Part shown: positions 23,882-31,088 of the stretch, one piece after another
Layout of the letters: each line of letters begins with the position of its first letter
How positions within the stretch are numbered: position 1 is the first letter of the stretch
Assembly: GCA_020637435.1 (NCBI GenBank)
Contig: JACJVW010000005.1
Coordinates: 1 to 52,472, forward strand
Direction of reading: 5' to 3'
Source: Candidatus Woesearchaeota archaeon
GTDB taxonomy: Archaea; Nanobdellota; Nanobdellia; Woesearchaeales; JACJVW01
Length of the DNA stretch: 52,472 bases
Made by a program: the position numbers and the translations under genes
Notes under the pieces: model-generated
Database searches by the model: none
What the model was told of the DNA's origin: nothing
The model's input: the letters and a program-made list of their open reading frames with translations, nothing else

Positions 23882-24163
23882 ATGAAAGAACTACCTGTTC
23901 CAACTGCATCGCTCCATGTCTTTATCTGCATGAACGACCGGGAAGAAGACAACCCTCCTTCTTGCGGAAGAAGGTTTACCCTCACCCAGTTTAAACAGCT
24001 AAAACAATGGGTAAGGGAACATCACCCGGATGTCCGAATCACCCGCACCTTCTGCCTGGGCCATTGCACCGACAAAGGCATCGTCGTTCTCCTGCAACCT
24101 ATGCAGAAGTATTTTATAGTTGACAACCTCGAAGAGGTAAAGACACTTATCACACATGGGTAG
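23882..24163 (+). CDS. Thioredoxin-like [2Fe-2S] ferredoxin
   Basis: The 93-aa protein has HVFICMNDR, PPSCGRR and TFCLGHC, placing four cysteines (near 16, 28, 58 and 62) as in Shethna/NuoE-type thioredoxin-fold [2Fe-2S] proteins. It probably carries electrons or sulfur-linked redox signals. It overlaps the peptidase E gene by 8 bp and precedes it on the same strand, a pairing I cannot explain from known pathways. Confidence 0.8.
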   Translation: MKELPVPTASLHVFICMNDREEDNPPSCGRRFTLTQFKQLKQWVREHHPDVRITRTFCLGHCTDKGIVVLLQPMQKYFIVDNLEEVKTLITHG

Positions 24164-24890
24164 GATAATCGCAATTGGAGGTGGCAACACCTTTAAGGAA
24201 AATCTCAAGATAAACAAGCACATAGTGCAAGCCACAAAAAAGAAGCATCCAAAACTGCTGTTCATCCCAACGGCCTCCGGTGACTCCGAACGATACTGGG
24301 AGCTCATAAGTGAACACTTCACCAAACTCGGCTGCAAATGTGATGTCCTACATCTCATCAGGGAAAAACCAACCAAGCGTTCCATAAAAGAAAAAATTGC
24401 AGCAGCAGACATCATCTACGTTGGTGGCGGCAACACCTTACGCATGATGAAAATCTGGGAACAGCAGGGCATCAAACCCCTCATCAAAAAAGCCTACGAC
24501 AAGGGGTCCATCATGTGCGGTCTCTCCGCAGGTTCTATCTGCTGGTTTCGCTGGGGCAACTCAGACTCCCGAAAATTCAAGGACAAACGGGCGCCATACA
24601 TCAGAGTCTCCGCACTTCATTATGTCAATGCGCTCCACTGCCCGCATTATGACGCGGAACCAAAGCGTAAACCATCCCTAAAAAAGATGATGAAACGCAC
24701 GCCTGGTGTAGCCATCGCCCTTGACAACTGCGCTGCTATCGACATCAAAGACAATACGTACCGCATACTCAAATCAAAACGCACCGCAAAAGCCTACAAA
24801 GTTTTCTGGAAATCCCGTATTTTTCATGAACAGGAAATACCTGTCCAAAAACAGTATCTAAGCTTAGAATCTCTCCTGCATAAATTTTAA
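24156..24890 (+). CDS. Peptidase E (S51 family)-like hydrolase
   Basis: The 244-aa protein shows GGGNT twice (residues 8-12 and 90-94) and CGLSAGSICW around the nucleophile Ser124. The glutamine-amidotransferase-like fold is typical of alpha-aspartyl dipeptidase (PepE) and cyanophycinase relatives. A His acts in the active site; DP-rich later segments such as CPHYD are compatible. Role: hydrolysis of Asp-X dipeptides or related isopeptides in the cytoplasm. Confidence 0.8.
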   Translation: MGRIIAIGGGNTFKENLKINKHIVQATKKKHPKLLFIPTASGDSERYWELISEHFTKLGCKCDVLHLIREKPTKRSIKEKIAAADIIYVGGGNTLRMMKIWEQQGIKPLIKKAYDKGSIMCGLSAGSICWFRWGNSDSRKFKDKRAPYIRVSALHYVNALHCPHYDAEPKRKPSLKKMMKRTPGVAIALDNCAAIDIKDNTYRILKSKRTAKAYKVFWKSRIFHEQEIPVQKQYLSLESLLHKF

Positions 24891-24960
24891 AAACAAATTT
24901 GGGATTTTACCTATAGGAGATGCCTTAATGGCGGTGTTAATATTCTAATTTATAAGCACC

Positions 24961-25779
24961 ATGGAAGAGTATTCGTTATTTGGGGGTAATGTGGCAATTA
25001 ATTTAGATATAGACGAGGCACTTGCAGTTCCATATCTCGATGAAATCTATCAGCTTGCGCTAAGACTGCAAAAAAAGTTTAATTTCTATGACCCGCAAAG
25101 TGAGCTTTCCATCCTTAATGCAAAACGTTCGCTCGCTGTATCTCCTGAATTACTTTATGTCCTAGAAGCGGCAATCACCTACTCGACCATCTCGGGTGGT
25201 ACATATGACATAAGTCTTGGAAAGCAAATAAAAGAGCGCAAACATGGTGATGAAGTAACCCCAGTCGCTTGTACCTATCGCGATATAAAGATAATAGGCA
25301 AACAGGTCACCTTGACTCACAAGGATGTCCTGATAGACTTGGGCAGCATCGCCAAAGGGTATATTGCTGACCGTATGATTGCGTTCATTAAGGACGCAGG
25401 TCTAGAATCTGCTTATATCGATGCAAGAGGAGATATTGCCAATCTGGGTTCTCGTACAGTCGGCATTGCGCATCCAAGAGATGGAACGATATTGCATACC
25501 ATAAGGTTAGACGACACGTCCGTGGCCACATCCGGAGACTATAAGCAATATCAGGGAGACTATGAGAATTCGCACATCCTTGGAAAAAATGATACTATCT
25601 CTGCTACCGTCATCAGTCCAAGTCTTATGGAAGCAGACGCTATTGCAACATTGCTTATGGTTTCGAAAGACATACAATCCCTAATGCGAAGTTACCGGCT
25701 ACCGGCATTGATTATGCATCGGGATCAACGCATTGAATACTTCAATGATTTTAAGAGGGTAATCCAAAGTGAAAACTAA
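24961..25779 (+). CDS. apbE: FAD:protein FMN transferase (ApbE)
   Basis: Family motifs occur in order: LFGGNVAINL at the N-terminus, STISGGTYDISLG near residue 76, DLGSIAKGYIADRMI near 127, ARGDIANLG near 153, and VATSGDYKQY near 182. The last is the flavin-binding loop. ApbE uses Mg2+ and FAD to attach FMN covalently to Ser/Thr of secreted redox proteins. A TTTATAAG box lies only about 5 bp before this ATG, but the conserved first strand requires the start here, so that box either is spurious or drives another start. The 3' end overlaps the flavocytochrome gene by 11 bp. Confidence 0.88.
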   Translation: MEEYSLFGGNVAINLDIDEALAVPYLDEIYQLALRLQKKFNFYDPQSELSILNAKRSLAVSPELLYVLEAAITYSTISGGTYDISLGKQIKERKHGDEVTPVACTYRDIKIIGKQVTLTHKDVLIDLGSIAKGYIADRMIAFIKDAGLESAYIDARGDIANLGSRTVGIAHPRDGTILHTIRLDDTSVATSGDYKQYQGDYENSHILGKNDTISATVISPSLMEADAIATLLMVSKDIQSLMRSYRLPALIMHRDQRIEYFNDFKRVIQSEN

Positions 25780-27040
25780 ATCGCTGTTTGTCTGGTTACT
25801 CATCATAGTGTTTGGTAGCATACCTATAGCTTTACTAATCCTTTTAGGACCAGGGGACTATTCCTCCCCGAGCCACACCTTAGGACAAATTGCCGGACTG
25901 GTAGGTCTAAACCTATTTGCGCTTACCTTCGTCTTTTCAACTCGGGCGAGATGGATAGAATGGTTCTTCGATGGTCTGGACAAGCTGTATCCTGTGCATG
26001 CCTTCCTGGGTGCAAGCAGTCTGGTCCTGCTCCTGCTTCATCCAATTCTCCTTGTACTAAAATTTATACCTGAACATTGGAATCTCGCTGCCAAATATCT
26101 CGTGCCTGGTGGATTGATTAGTGTAGATTTAGGAATAATAAGTCTGGCAGGATTGATTGCGCTTATCATGATTACGCTCTACGCGAAGATTGGCTATCAA
26201 AAATGGAAGCTCAGCCATGAGTTCATGGGTCTCATATTCATCATTGGTATAATCCATGTCTTTATGGTTCGCGAAGATGTCGCCCGTGACCTTATTTTTG
26301 ATGGATATTATGTGTATGCTTCAGTCACAGCGGTTATAGGTATAGGTGCGTTCATATATTCCTTAATACGACCCTATCTCTTTGGAAAAATTTACATTGT
26401 CGACGAAATCAAAAGGGTGGGTACCTGCTTTGACATAATGCTGCGACCAACAGGGAATGGAATTTCATACCGTGCTGGCCAGTTTGCCTTCTTCAAGTTC
26501 TATTCCACAGGTCTAAGCAGTGAGAGCCATCCCTTCTCAATAGCATCCGCTTCTGGAAATGGTGCGTTGCGTATCATACCTAAGGCGCTTGGAGATTATA
26601 CGGCAAAGTTTGGCAATGTCAAAAAGGGAGACAGAGTACTTGTTGAAGGACCATATGGTATGTTTCACAGCAAAACATTCGAGCGGGAGATTTGGGTAGC
26701 GGGAGGAATAGGTATCACACCTTTTATTGGTCTTGCAAGAGACCTGACTTCATCAGCTGATGTTAATCTGTTCTACAGTGTCAAGACACAAGATGAACTT
26801 GTTGGCATAGAAGATTTACGAAGTATCGAAAAAGCAGTTCCGGGCTTCAAAGTACATACTTGGATTGCAGACCAACAAGGGTATATCTCTCTGGAGCAAA
26901 TTGAGAAGGTGGTATCCGGTAGAGGAGCGCAATGGTACTTATGTGGGCCTGAAGGGCTAAAGCAGACACTCATGCACGCGCTTAAATCCAAAGGTGTGCC
27001 CCAAGAGAGAATGCATAGTGAGAGGTTCGCGTTCAAATGA
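25769..27040 (+). CDS. Ferric-reductase-like transmembrane flavocytochrome (NOX/FRE type)
   Basis: The N-terminal half has six hydrophobic helices with two histidine pairs suitable for two haems: H at VHAFLG with H at LLLLHP, and H at LSHEFMG with H at GIIHVF. The C-terminal half is a ferredoxin-NADP-reductase module. YRAGQFAFF and HPFSIAS bind FAD, GGIGITPFIG binds the pyridine nucleotide, and CGPEGL and the terminal ERFAFK close the fold. It would move electrons from NAD(P)H across the membrane. The GTG start at 25769 lies inside apbE. Next to ApbE it suggests an extracytoplasmic electron-transfer module, but I see no DGxT-like flavinylation site in it or its neighbours. Confidence 0.85.
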   Translation: MKTKSLFVWLLIIVFGSIPIALLILLGPGDYSSPSHTLGQIAGLVGLNLFALTFVFSTRARWIEWFFDGLDKLYPVHAFLGASSLVLLLLHPILLVLKFIPEHWNLAAKYLVPGGLISVDLGIISLAGLIALIMITLYAKIGYQKWKLSHEFMGLIFIIGIIHVFMVREDVARDLIFDGYYVYASVTAVIGIGAFIYSLIRPYLFGKIYIVDEIKRVGTCFDIMLRPTGNGISYRAGQFAFFKFYSTGLSSESHPFSIASASGNGALRIIPKALGDYTAKFGNVKKGDRVLVEGPYGMFHSKTFEREIWVAGGIGITPFIGLARDLTSSADVNLFYSVKTQDELVGIEDLRSIEKAVPGFKVHTWIADQQGYISLEQIEKVVSGRGAQWYLCGPEGLKQTLMHALKSKGVPQERMHSERFAFK

Positions 27041-27606
27041 AGGAAGCAGTCGCGATTATTCTGGCAGCCTTCACATTCGTGCTTGGCAATATCTATCTCT
27101 TTGGACTCATAGATACCCTTACGGAAGAACATGCGCTTGCACTGTTCACGTTTATATACTTCGCATTATGCCTATCCTTTTTTGGCGTGATATATCTGCA
27201 GTTGCGTAAGGCCCTGCATAGCAACATAGAGCAAATTATGCTGCTTACGGCAATCGGCATCTGTTGCATGAGCATGGCTTTCTTCGCACAAACAGCCAAA
27301 AGTCTGTATGATGCAGAACAGTTCATTGCAAATGAGCCTGAGCTAGTGGTGCAAGAGCAATACCAGCAGGATTTACTGTTCCTTGAGGGCCAGTATAGTA
27401 CGATAAAGGCAAACAACGAGGCACTAAGAACTCAAATGTCTGATTTGAAAAAGAAAATCGAAAATAAACCACCCATTGTAGTCGAAAACATAGTGACCAT
27501 ACCTGCTGAAGTAGTTTATGTCTTCGAAGATGAATATGATGATGAGAACGTAAATGTGTACGAATATGATGATGAATATGATGATGAGCGAGAGGATGAT
27601 GATTAG
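27037..27606 (+). CDS. Membrane protein with coiled coil and acidic tail
   Basis: Three hydrophobic helices (about residues 5-25, 35-55 and 65-85) lead into a roughly 45-residue coiled coil (YSTIKANNEALRTQMSD region). The last ~30 residues are nearly all Asp/Glu/Tyr. It starts with a 4-bp overlap with the flavocytochrome gene, so it is part of that operon. I do not recognise it; the acidic tail could bind metal or a basic partner outside or inside the cell. Confidence 0.55.
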   Translation: MKEAVAIILAAFTFVLGNIYLFGLIDTLTEEHALALFTFIYFALCLSFFGVIYLQLRKALHSNIEQIMLLTAIGICCMSMAFFAQTAKSLYDAEQFIANEPELVVQEQYQQDLLFLEGQYSTIKANNEALRTQMSDLKKKIENKPPIVVENIVTIPAEVVYVFEDEYDDENVNVYEYDDEYDDEREDDD

Positions 27607-27960
27607 ATGAAGATTTTACTTTCAGCGATGTTAAGTGTAGTATTGCTTTTACTTGCCGGAATGCTGTTTTTTTCGGCACAACAATTGGACAACCCCCAGC
27701 ATATTATACAGGATTATCAGGCAAAGCGAGATGATCTTGTCCTGGCGCAACAGAGGATAGAAAGTCAGATACGTGATCTTCGCAAAGCTATAGAAGAAGA
27801 ATCAGCAGTACAGGATACGTTGACCGGTCAGATTGTGGAGCTCTCAAAGAAGGCGGACTTGCCGCCTCCTGTAATCAATAAGACTACTGTAGTCCAGGAG
27901 CCCCAGCAGACTGTCGTAATCCCCAGGCCAAAACCCCAGCCGGTCACTCGGGCGAGTTAG
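27607..27960 (+). CDS. Signal-anchored coiled-coil protein
   Basis: The 117-aa protein has an N-terminal hydrophobic segment (about residues 3-22) and then a coiled coil of about 50 residues (AKRDDLVLAQQRIESQ region) and a proline-rich end. It starts at the base after the preceding TAG, in the same operon as ApbE. With the previous gene it forms a pair of membrane-tethered coiled coils, perhaps one assembly. No known family. Confidence 0.5.
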   Translation: MKILLSAMLSVVLLLLAGMLFFSAQQLDNPQHIIQDYQAKRDDLVLAQQRIESQIRDLRKAIEEESAVQDTLTGQIVELSKKADLPPPVINKTTVVQEPQQTVVIPRPKPQPVTRAS

Positions 27961-27966
27961 ACCATA

Positions 27967-27975
27967 TTTTTATAA
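27967..27975 (+). promoter_or_regulatory. TATA box of the dph2 region
   Basis: TTTTATAAAT lies about 27-30 bp before the dph2 ATG at 28002, consistent with a leaderless mRNA. Confidence 0.6.
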
Positions 27976-28001
27976 ATTCTTCAAAAATCATACAAGATAT
28001 C

Positions 28002-28271
28002 ATGGACTACGACCTCGATATCGATGGTATTATCACTCGCATTAAAGAGCGAGACTACAAGCGGATCCTTCTCCAGTTACCTGATGGTCTAAAGTCATCA
28101 CTCAAAGATATTATCGACCCCATCGAACAGCAGACCGGCGCAGAAGTTATCACCTGGTTCGGCACCAATTTTGGAGCTTGCGACATCCCGCAGAACCTAA
28201 AGACCCTCCAGATTGACATGGTCGTAGCATTCGGTCACAACGTCTACCTAAAAGACCCGGAGGGATGGTAG
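28002..28271 (+). CDS. dph2: Dph2 diphthamide synthase, N-terminal part (ends at in-frame TAG)
   Basis: Dph2 starts diphthamide synthesis on elongation factor 2 by adding the 3-amino-3-carboxypropyl group of SAM to a histidine, using a [4Fe-4S] cluster held by three cysteines from separate domains. This 89-aa piece carries the first ligand, Cys60 in GACDIPQN, and domain 1 ending FGHNVYLKDPEGW. TAG (28269-28271) then stops it. The downstream frame continues without shift or gap and completes a normal Dph2 of 325 residues. GGAGG at 28259-28263 lies eight bases before the next ATG. TAG is a genuine stop in this genome, because the sulfur carrier must end at its Gly-Gly directly before TAG. The protein is thus either split into two chains or disabled by one nonsense mutation. 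Confidence 0.75.
   Translation: MDYDLDIDGIITRIKERDYKRILLQLPDGLKSSLKDIIDPIEQQTGAEVITWFGTNFGACDIPQNLKTLQIDMVVAFGHNVYLKDPEGW
28259..28263 (+). promoter_or_regulatory. Ribosome site before the second dph2 fragment
   Basis: GGAGG sits eight bases upstream of the ATG at 28272, just before the TAG. Its strength supports translational restart, the observation that makes a deliberately split Dph2 credible. Confidence 0.5.
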
Positions 28272-28979
28272 ATGGAATTCTATTTTGTCGAGAGCTACTA
28301 CAAAGGAGACATCCTGCTAAGCGAAGAAGCGCTCATCGACCTAAAAAACAAGAAAGCCATAGCCCTCTTCGCGGCAGTCCAGTTCATCAAACTTGATAAT
28401 CTCAAAGCTCAGCTCGAGGAGCAAGGCCACGAAGTCCTCATCACCCATGGCAAGCGCACCTCTGGCAAGTATCAACTACTTGGCTGCGACTGCTACTCTG
28501 ATGCATTCGCAGATGCTGACATCTTCAAGAAAGCAGACATCGTCCTCTACATAGGTGACGGACTATTCCATCCAAAAGCACTGTTGCTCGCTCAGCAGGA
28601 ATGCGACGTCATGGTCTATGACCCAAAAACCAACACCCACAATCTCCTCACTCAAGACGACATCGATAAGCAAAAAAAACGCTACAAAGCAAACATCATC
28701 AAATACCTTTCATCCGATATCATCGGCATCATGGCCACCACCAAGACCGGCCAGAACTACCTAAAGAACGCCATCAAACTAAAAGAAAACCTCAAAGCAA
28801 AAGGCAAACAAGCCTACGTCTTCTGCGGCGACACCCTCAACTACTCTGAGATGGAGAATTTTCCTTTCATCGAGTGCTGGGTAAACACCGCCTGCCCTCG
28901 CATCGGTTTCGACGACGTCGTCCACATGCCCCGCCCCTTAATCAACATCAACGATGCCTTCAAACTTCTAGGGGCTTGA
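28272..28979 (+). CDS. dph2: Dph2 diphthamide synthase, C-terminal part
   Basis: The fragment (235 aa) begins at the ATG next to the TAG and carries the second and third cluster cysteines: GCDCYS (Cys72 or Cys74) and NTACPR (Cys208). It also has the TTKTGQNYL segment, typical of domain 3. All three Dph2 ligands are therefore retained if both fragments are made and assemble. The 3' end (codons E195-L233) is repeated downstream at 29028-29144. The copies are identical in protein sequence, so the duplicate descends from a functional gene. Confidence 0.75.
   Translation: MEFYFVESYYKGDILLSEEALIDLKNKKAIALFAAVQFIKLDNLKAQLEEQGHEVLITHGKRTSGKYQLLGCDCYSDAFADADIFKKADIVLYIGDGLFHPKALLLAQQECDVMVYDPKTNTHNLLTQDDIDKQKKRYKANIIKYLSSDIIGIMATTKTGQNYLKNAIKLKENLKAKGKQAYVFCGDTLNYSEMENFPFIECWVNTACPRIGFDDVVHMPRPLININDAFKLLGA
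28854..28970 (+). repeat. dph2 3'-end repeat, copy 1 (inside gene)
   Basis: 117 bp identical in protein coding to copy 2 (29028-29144), with eight differences, all in third codon positions. Confidence 0.9.
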
Positions 28980-29027
28980 GTCGAAGACGAAACCCCTTAG
29001 CTTGCCAACCGAGCTTGCAGTTGATGC

Positions 29028-29159
29028 GAGAACTTCCCTTTCATCGAGTGCTGGGTAAACACCGCGTGTCCTCGCATCGGTTTCGACGACGTAGTTCACA
29101 TGCCCCGCCCATTAATCAACATCAACGATGCCTTCAAACTGCTAAATTCTCAAGAATAG
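29028..29159 (+). pseudogene. Partial dph2 remnant (copy 2 of the 3' end)
   Basis: Codons from ENFPFIEC to the end repeat the last 39 shared codons of dph2, then a different ending, NSQE and TAG, follows. The copy has no start codon in frame and lies beyond three in-frame stops, so it is not made as a longer protein. All eight nucleotide differences from copy 1 are silent, which points to a formerly selected full-length gene, such as an allele partly replaced by recombination. A metagenomic mis-join between strain variants would look the same. The 57-bp spacer between the copies holds a weak hairpin and nothing else I recognise. Confidence 0.8.
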
Positions 29160-29221
29160 CGTGTTCAAATCTGCCTGAATTCACGTTACCTTTATAACCA
29201 ATGACTATTAGAAAAACCAGT

Positions 29222-29770
29222 ATGAACCAGGAGATTGAGATAAAAGCGAAAATCATCAATATGGACCAGGCAAGAGCAGTGTTGGAAGAAAAAGCTGAAT
29301 TCGTCGAGGAAATTTACCAAAAAGACGAATATTTCACACCCGAACAGCGGGACTATTTTGCTGAAGTGCCTACGAAGGAATACCTGCGGGTACGCCACCA
29401 GGAAGGGCGCAGCTCCATCGCCTACCACTTCTGCCATTTTCGCGAAGACAATATCCTGGAGCAGTCAGACGAGTACGAAACAGAAGTCGAAGACGCCAAC
29501 ATCCTCTCTTCTATTTTCAGAAGGGTCGGCATGGTGCACAAAGTGACCGTTACTAAGCGCAGGCGTGTCTACATGCATGATGATGCCGAGATAGTCCTCG
29601 ATGATGTCGAAGAGTTAGGTCATTTCATTGAAGTAGAATCAAAACTCCAAGGAGATGCAAAGTTAGAGCGTGACCGGTGCATCGAAATCCTCAATCGCCT
29701 CGGCATTGACCACACCCTTGCTACCACCATGGGCTACCCCGACATGCTCATGATCCAGCGAGAACCGTAA
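29222..29770 (+). CDS. CYTH-domain protein (class IV adenylate cyclase / thiamine-triphosphatase-like)
   Basis: The 182-aa protein starts NQEIEIKAKI, the ExExK motif of the CYTH triphosphate tunnel. Further positions such as YLRVRHQE and the KVTVTKRRRVY strand add the basic and acidic residues. The family binds polyphosphate-like substrates: some members cyclise ATP, others hydrolyse thiamine triphosphate or inorganic triphosphate. I start at ATG 29222 because CCTTTATAAC lies about 25 bp upstream; the longer frame adds seven residues. Its 3' end overlaps the opposing AAA_28 gene by 23 bp. Confidence 0.85.
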   Translation: MNQEIEIKAKIINMDQARAVLEEKAEFVEEIYQKDEYFTPEQRDYFAEVPTKEYLRVRHQEGRSSIAYHFCHFREDNILEQSDEYETEVEDANILSSIFRRVGMVHKVTVTKRRRVYMHDDAEIVLDDVEELGHFIEVESKLQGDAKLERDRCIEILNRLGIDHTLATTMGYPDMLMIQREP

Positions 29771-30317
29771 ACCAGTTGTACAATTCTTTTAGTGTCCGCT
29801 CAATTGCATGGACTCTTTGCTCAACAGGCATAAATGGGATAGTCCTCACCGGCAATCCGGCTTCCGTATACGTCTGGACAATTTGCGAATGAATCCTCAG
29901 CCCATCAGCATAAGGGTGCTGCCTTGCATGCCCGTCGCGAAGTTCATCCCAGTATTCCGCTGGAAGCATCTGCAGGATGAACACATACGTATACTCGGCC
30001 TCTTTTACCGCTGGCAGTAAACCCTCTGGATACTCAAGACCTTTGTGGTCAAGATACGCTTTGTTGTCCAGTAGGCACCTGTCCAAAAATGCGTATTCTG
30101 CCGAAATGTTTTGCTCCCATTCCTTCTGTAAAGCAATCACACGCCTATTAAACTCAAGGTAATCGGTCCAGGGGAAAACAATATTAGCACCTTCCTTTTC
30201 TTTCCTGATAAGGTGCAGAGCACTTTCCTCAACTATCGGGTGCCCCCTCCTCGCAAGCTCATGGATAACCGTACTCTTTCCCGAGCACGGACCTCCGGTA
30301 ATGACAAATTTGTACAT
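29748..30317 (-). CDS. AAA_28-family P-loop NTPase
   Basis: The N-terminus GGPCSGKSTVIHEL is a Walker A motif typical of AAA_28 nucleotide-kinase-like proteins. An FLDRCLLDN region may provide Walker B residues, and an EEYWDELRDGHARQHPY stretch resembles the lid. Related kinases and CYTH proteins occur fused in some eukaryotes, so the convergent arrangement with the CYTH gene may be functional rather than accidental. Substrate unknown. TATA-like GATATAAAAG lies about 25-30 bp upstream. Confidence 0.75.
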   Translation of the reverse strand: MYKFVITGGPCSGKSTVIHELARRGHPIVEESALHLIRKEKEGANIVFPWTDYLEFNRRVIALQKEWEQNISAEYAFLDRCLLDNKAYLDHKGLEYPEGLLPAVKEAEYTYVFILQMLPAEYWDELRDGHARQHPYADGLRIHSQIVQTYTEAGLPVRTIPFMPVEQRVHAIERTLKELYNWFTVLAGS

Positions 30318-30350
30318 AGAAAAATAATAAATCCTTCCGGCTTTTATATC

Positions 30351-31082
30351 TTACTCAAGCCAGGAATAACCCTGCTCTTCAAGCCGGTCCACTAGTTCAG
30401 GCCCACCTTCTGTTACGATGCGGCCCCGTTTGATGATGAAGACCTTATCCACAGGGACGAAATCAATCATACGCTTGTAGTGGGTGATCAACAATATGCA
30501 CTTGTCTGGACCCATAAAACTGCCGATGCCTTCCGAGACAATCTTTAGAGCATCGATATCTAGACCGCTGTCTGTCTCATCAAGTATCGCAAGTGTCCTA
30601 CCAAGCATAAGCAGTTGCAAAATCTCTGCCTTCTTCTTCTCGCCGCCTGAAAAACCTTCATTCAAATACCGCTGTACAAATTTCTTGTCAATCTTCAGCT
30701 GGTCCATCTTCTCAGCAAGTAGCTTCTTAAACTCAAGCAGAGAAATCTTCTCATCTCTAAGACTGTTCAGCGCAGTGCGCAAGAAATTGGAGAGGGTCAC
30801 ACCAGGAATCTCCTGCGGGTATTGGAATGACAAGAAAAGGCCCTTCTTTGCTCGTTCATCAGCACTAAGGTTTGTGATGTCCTCGCCCTTGAATATGATC
30901 TTTCCTGAAGTGATAGTATATTTCGGATGTCCCATCAGTGCATATGATAGCGTACTCTTCCCCGAACCATTCGGTCCCATGAGTGCATGTACCTTTCCTT
31001 CCTCAAGCGTCAGGCTAAGCCCTTTGATGATCTGTTTCCCGTTGACCTCAACAAAGAGGTCCTGTACTTCTAGTAATGACAT
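30351..31082 (-). CDS. sufC: SufC Fe-S assembly ATPase
   Basis: Walker A GPNGSGKST, Q-loop, ABC signature GFSGGEKKK and Walker B LAILDETDSGLD give the SufC ATPase that drives SufBD conformational changes. At 243 aa it is of standard length. It is the last gene of a four-gene minus-strand run sufB-sufD-sufS-sufC, starting 6 bp past sufS. Confidence 0.96.
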   Translation of the reverse strand: MSLLEVQDLFVEVNGKQIIKGLSLTLEEGKVHALMGPNGSGKSTLSYALMGHPKYTITSGKIIFKGEDITNLSADERAKKGLFLSFQYPQEIPGVTLSNFLRTALNSLRDEKISLLEFKKLLAEKMDQLKIDKKFVQRYLNEGFSGGEKKKAEILQLLMLGRTLAILDETDSGLDIDALKIVSEGIGSFMGPDKCILLITHYKRMIDFVPVDKVFIIKRGRIVTEGGPELVDRLEEQGYSWLE

Positions 31083-31088
31083 GATTCT

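Noticed and set aside
24948..24956. TTTATAAG as the apbE TATA box
   Set aside because: It lies only about 5 bp before the ATG needed for the conserved first strand, too close for normal initiation; a different promoter must serve, or this ATG is not the start.
27323..27679. His-rich minus-strand open frame opposite the acidic-tailed gene
   Set aside because: Its histidine runs come from reading the Asp/Glu-rich codons of the real gene backwards.
28269..28271. TAG in dph2 as a pyrrolysine codon
   Set aside because: TAG ends the sulfur carrier directly after its required Gly-Gly (13673-13675) and ends other genes here (27606, 27960), and no pyl genes are visible.
28980..29027. tRNA or other known RNA in the spacer between dph2 copies
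   Set aside because: No cloverleaf or T-loop pattern; only a weak GGGG/CCCC hairpin.
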